Assembly (NCBI GenBank): GCA_963775235.1
Contig: CAVZHY010000004.1
Span: 62,001-126,000, forward strand
Length of the DNA stretch: 64,000 bases
Reading direction: 5' to 3'
Source of the DNA: JBBDMC01 sp963775235
GTDB taxonomy: Bacteria; Pseudomonadota; Alphaproteobacteria; Rhizobiales; Kaistiaceae
This document shows positions 63,874 to 64,000 of this stretch, in pieces. Positions within the stretch are counted from its first letter, which is position 1, and every line of letters starts with the position of its first letter. The translations under genes were made by a program, and so were the position numbers. The notes beneath the pieces were generated by a model. It made no database searches. It was not told the DNA's origin and saw nothing but the letters and a program-made list of their open reading frames with translations.

Positions 63874-64000
63874 TGGATCGAATCTAACACTTGGTGCCCT
63901 CGTCTGACTGCGGCGATGATGCGGTCTGGCTCTGCGGTCCAAGTGAAGGGCTTGGGGTCATTGTTGGTCTCGGCGAGGAAGCGGTTGATGGCGGCCTGGA
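63870..64000 (-). CDS. IS630-family transposase, C-terminal part (runs off the window)
   Basis: The minus strand reads LQAAINRFLAETNNDPKPFT, then WTAEPDRIIAAVRRGHQVLD and SIH followed by TAG. This is the end of an IS630-family DDE transposase. The remainder lies beyond the window. No IS630 terminal repeat lies between it and the IS701-type element. Confidence 0.85.
   Translation of the reverse strand, partial: QAAINRFLAETNNDPKPFTWTAEPDRIIAAVRRGHQVLDSIH

Overview
The window reads as the chromosome of a high-GC alphaproteobacterium, probably Rhodospirillales-like or a close neighbour. The grounds are the gene order murA, DUF2948, hisD, UPF0262, infA, maf, yacG, a C4-type 5-aminolevulinate synthase, a MASE1-domain sensor, a ChvB/NdvB-type cyclic beta-1,2-glucan synthase and a CIRCE-controlled groESL. 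I cannot name a species. All coordinates and alignments come from reading by eye, with no database search.

Layout. (1) About 1-5187 is an accessory element abutting the 3' end of tRNA-Phe. It holds a gene remnant, an ArdC-like antirestriction protein, two uncharacterised genes, a DUF3768 gene, a small tyrosine recombinase with a possible leader peptide, and a decayed IS3 transposase. (2) 5188-23459 is conserved backbone: three tRNAs (Phe, Thr, Gly), the murA-to-hydrolase minus-strand run, cytochrome c, hemA, an aminotransferase and AbrB-like membrane protein pair, mscL, a DUF4212 plus Na+/solute symporter pair, prolyl aminopeptidase, a MASE1-PAS protein, DUF952 and pyrD. (3) From 23460, directly behind tRNA-Gly, a second accessory region starts with a tyrosine recombinase and phage-like small genes and runs into an internally inverted IS1182 transposase. 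(4) 28.9-51.4 kb is rich in stress-type genes: a PLP decarboxylase with a GadC-like antiporter, a second broken APC permease, DUF3309, two CsbD-like genes, an ElaB/YqjD-like protein, an AI-2E-family permease, PRC-barrel, SH3 and DUF6600 envelope proteins, GlsB/YeaQ, a Crp/Fnr regulator and a truncated second copy, NhaA and a zinc metallopeptidase. (5) 51.7-60.1 kb is one giant cyclic glucan synthase. (6) 60.6-62.7 kb is groESL. Its groEL stop codon lies inside the target duplication of a defective IS701-type element, and the other side of that element is the end of an IS630 transposase running off the window.

The stress region is the most interesting part. Its members point to acid, Na+/pH and osmotic stress and to envelope remodelling. 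At least seven 18-bp sites of the form TGAGC-N6-GCWCA, or close variants, lie roughly 80-260 bp upstream of its small stress and envelope genes. This is the half-site geometry of Crp/Fnr-family operators, and a Crp/Fnr gene is present in the region. Three of the sites are embedded in a longer gap-free 46-bp block. I propose a local regulon, which has not been tested.

Single-base frameshifts and in-frame stops are concentrated in the accessory parts (permease, both CsbD genes, COG4315 protein, transposases). Housekeeping genes are intact. This fits gene decay, though local sequencing indels cannot be excluded.
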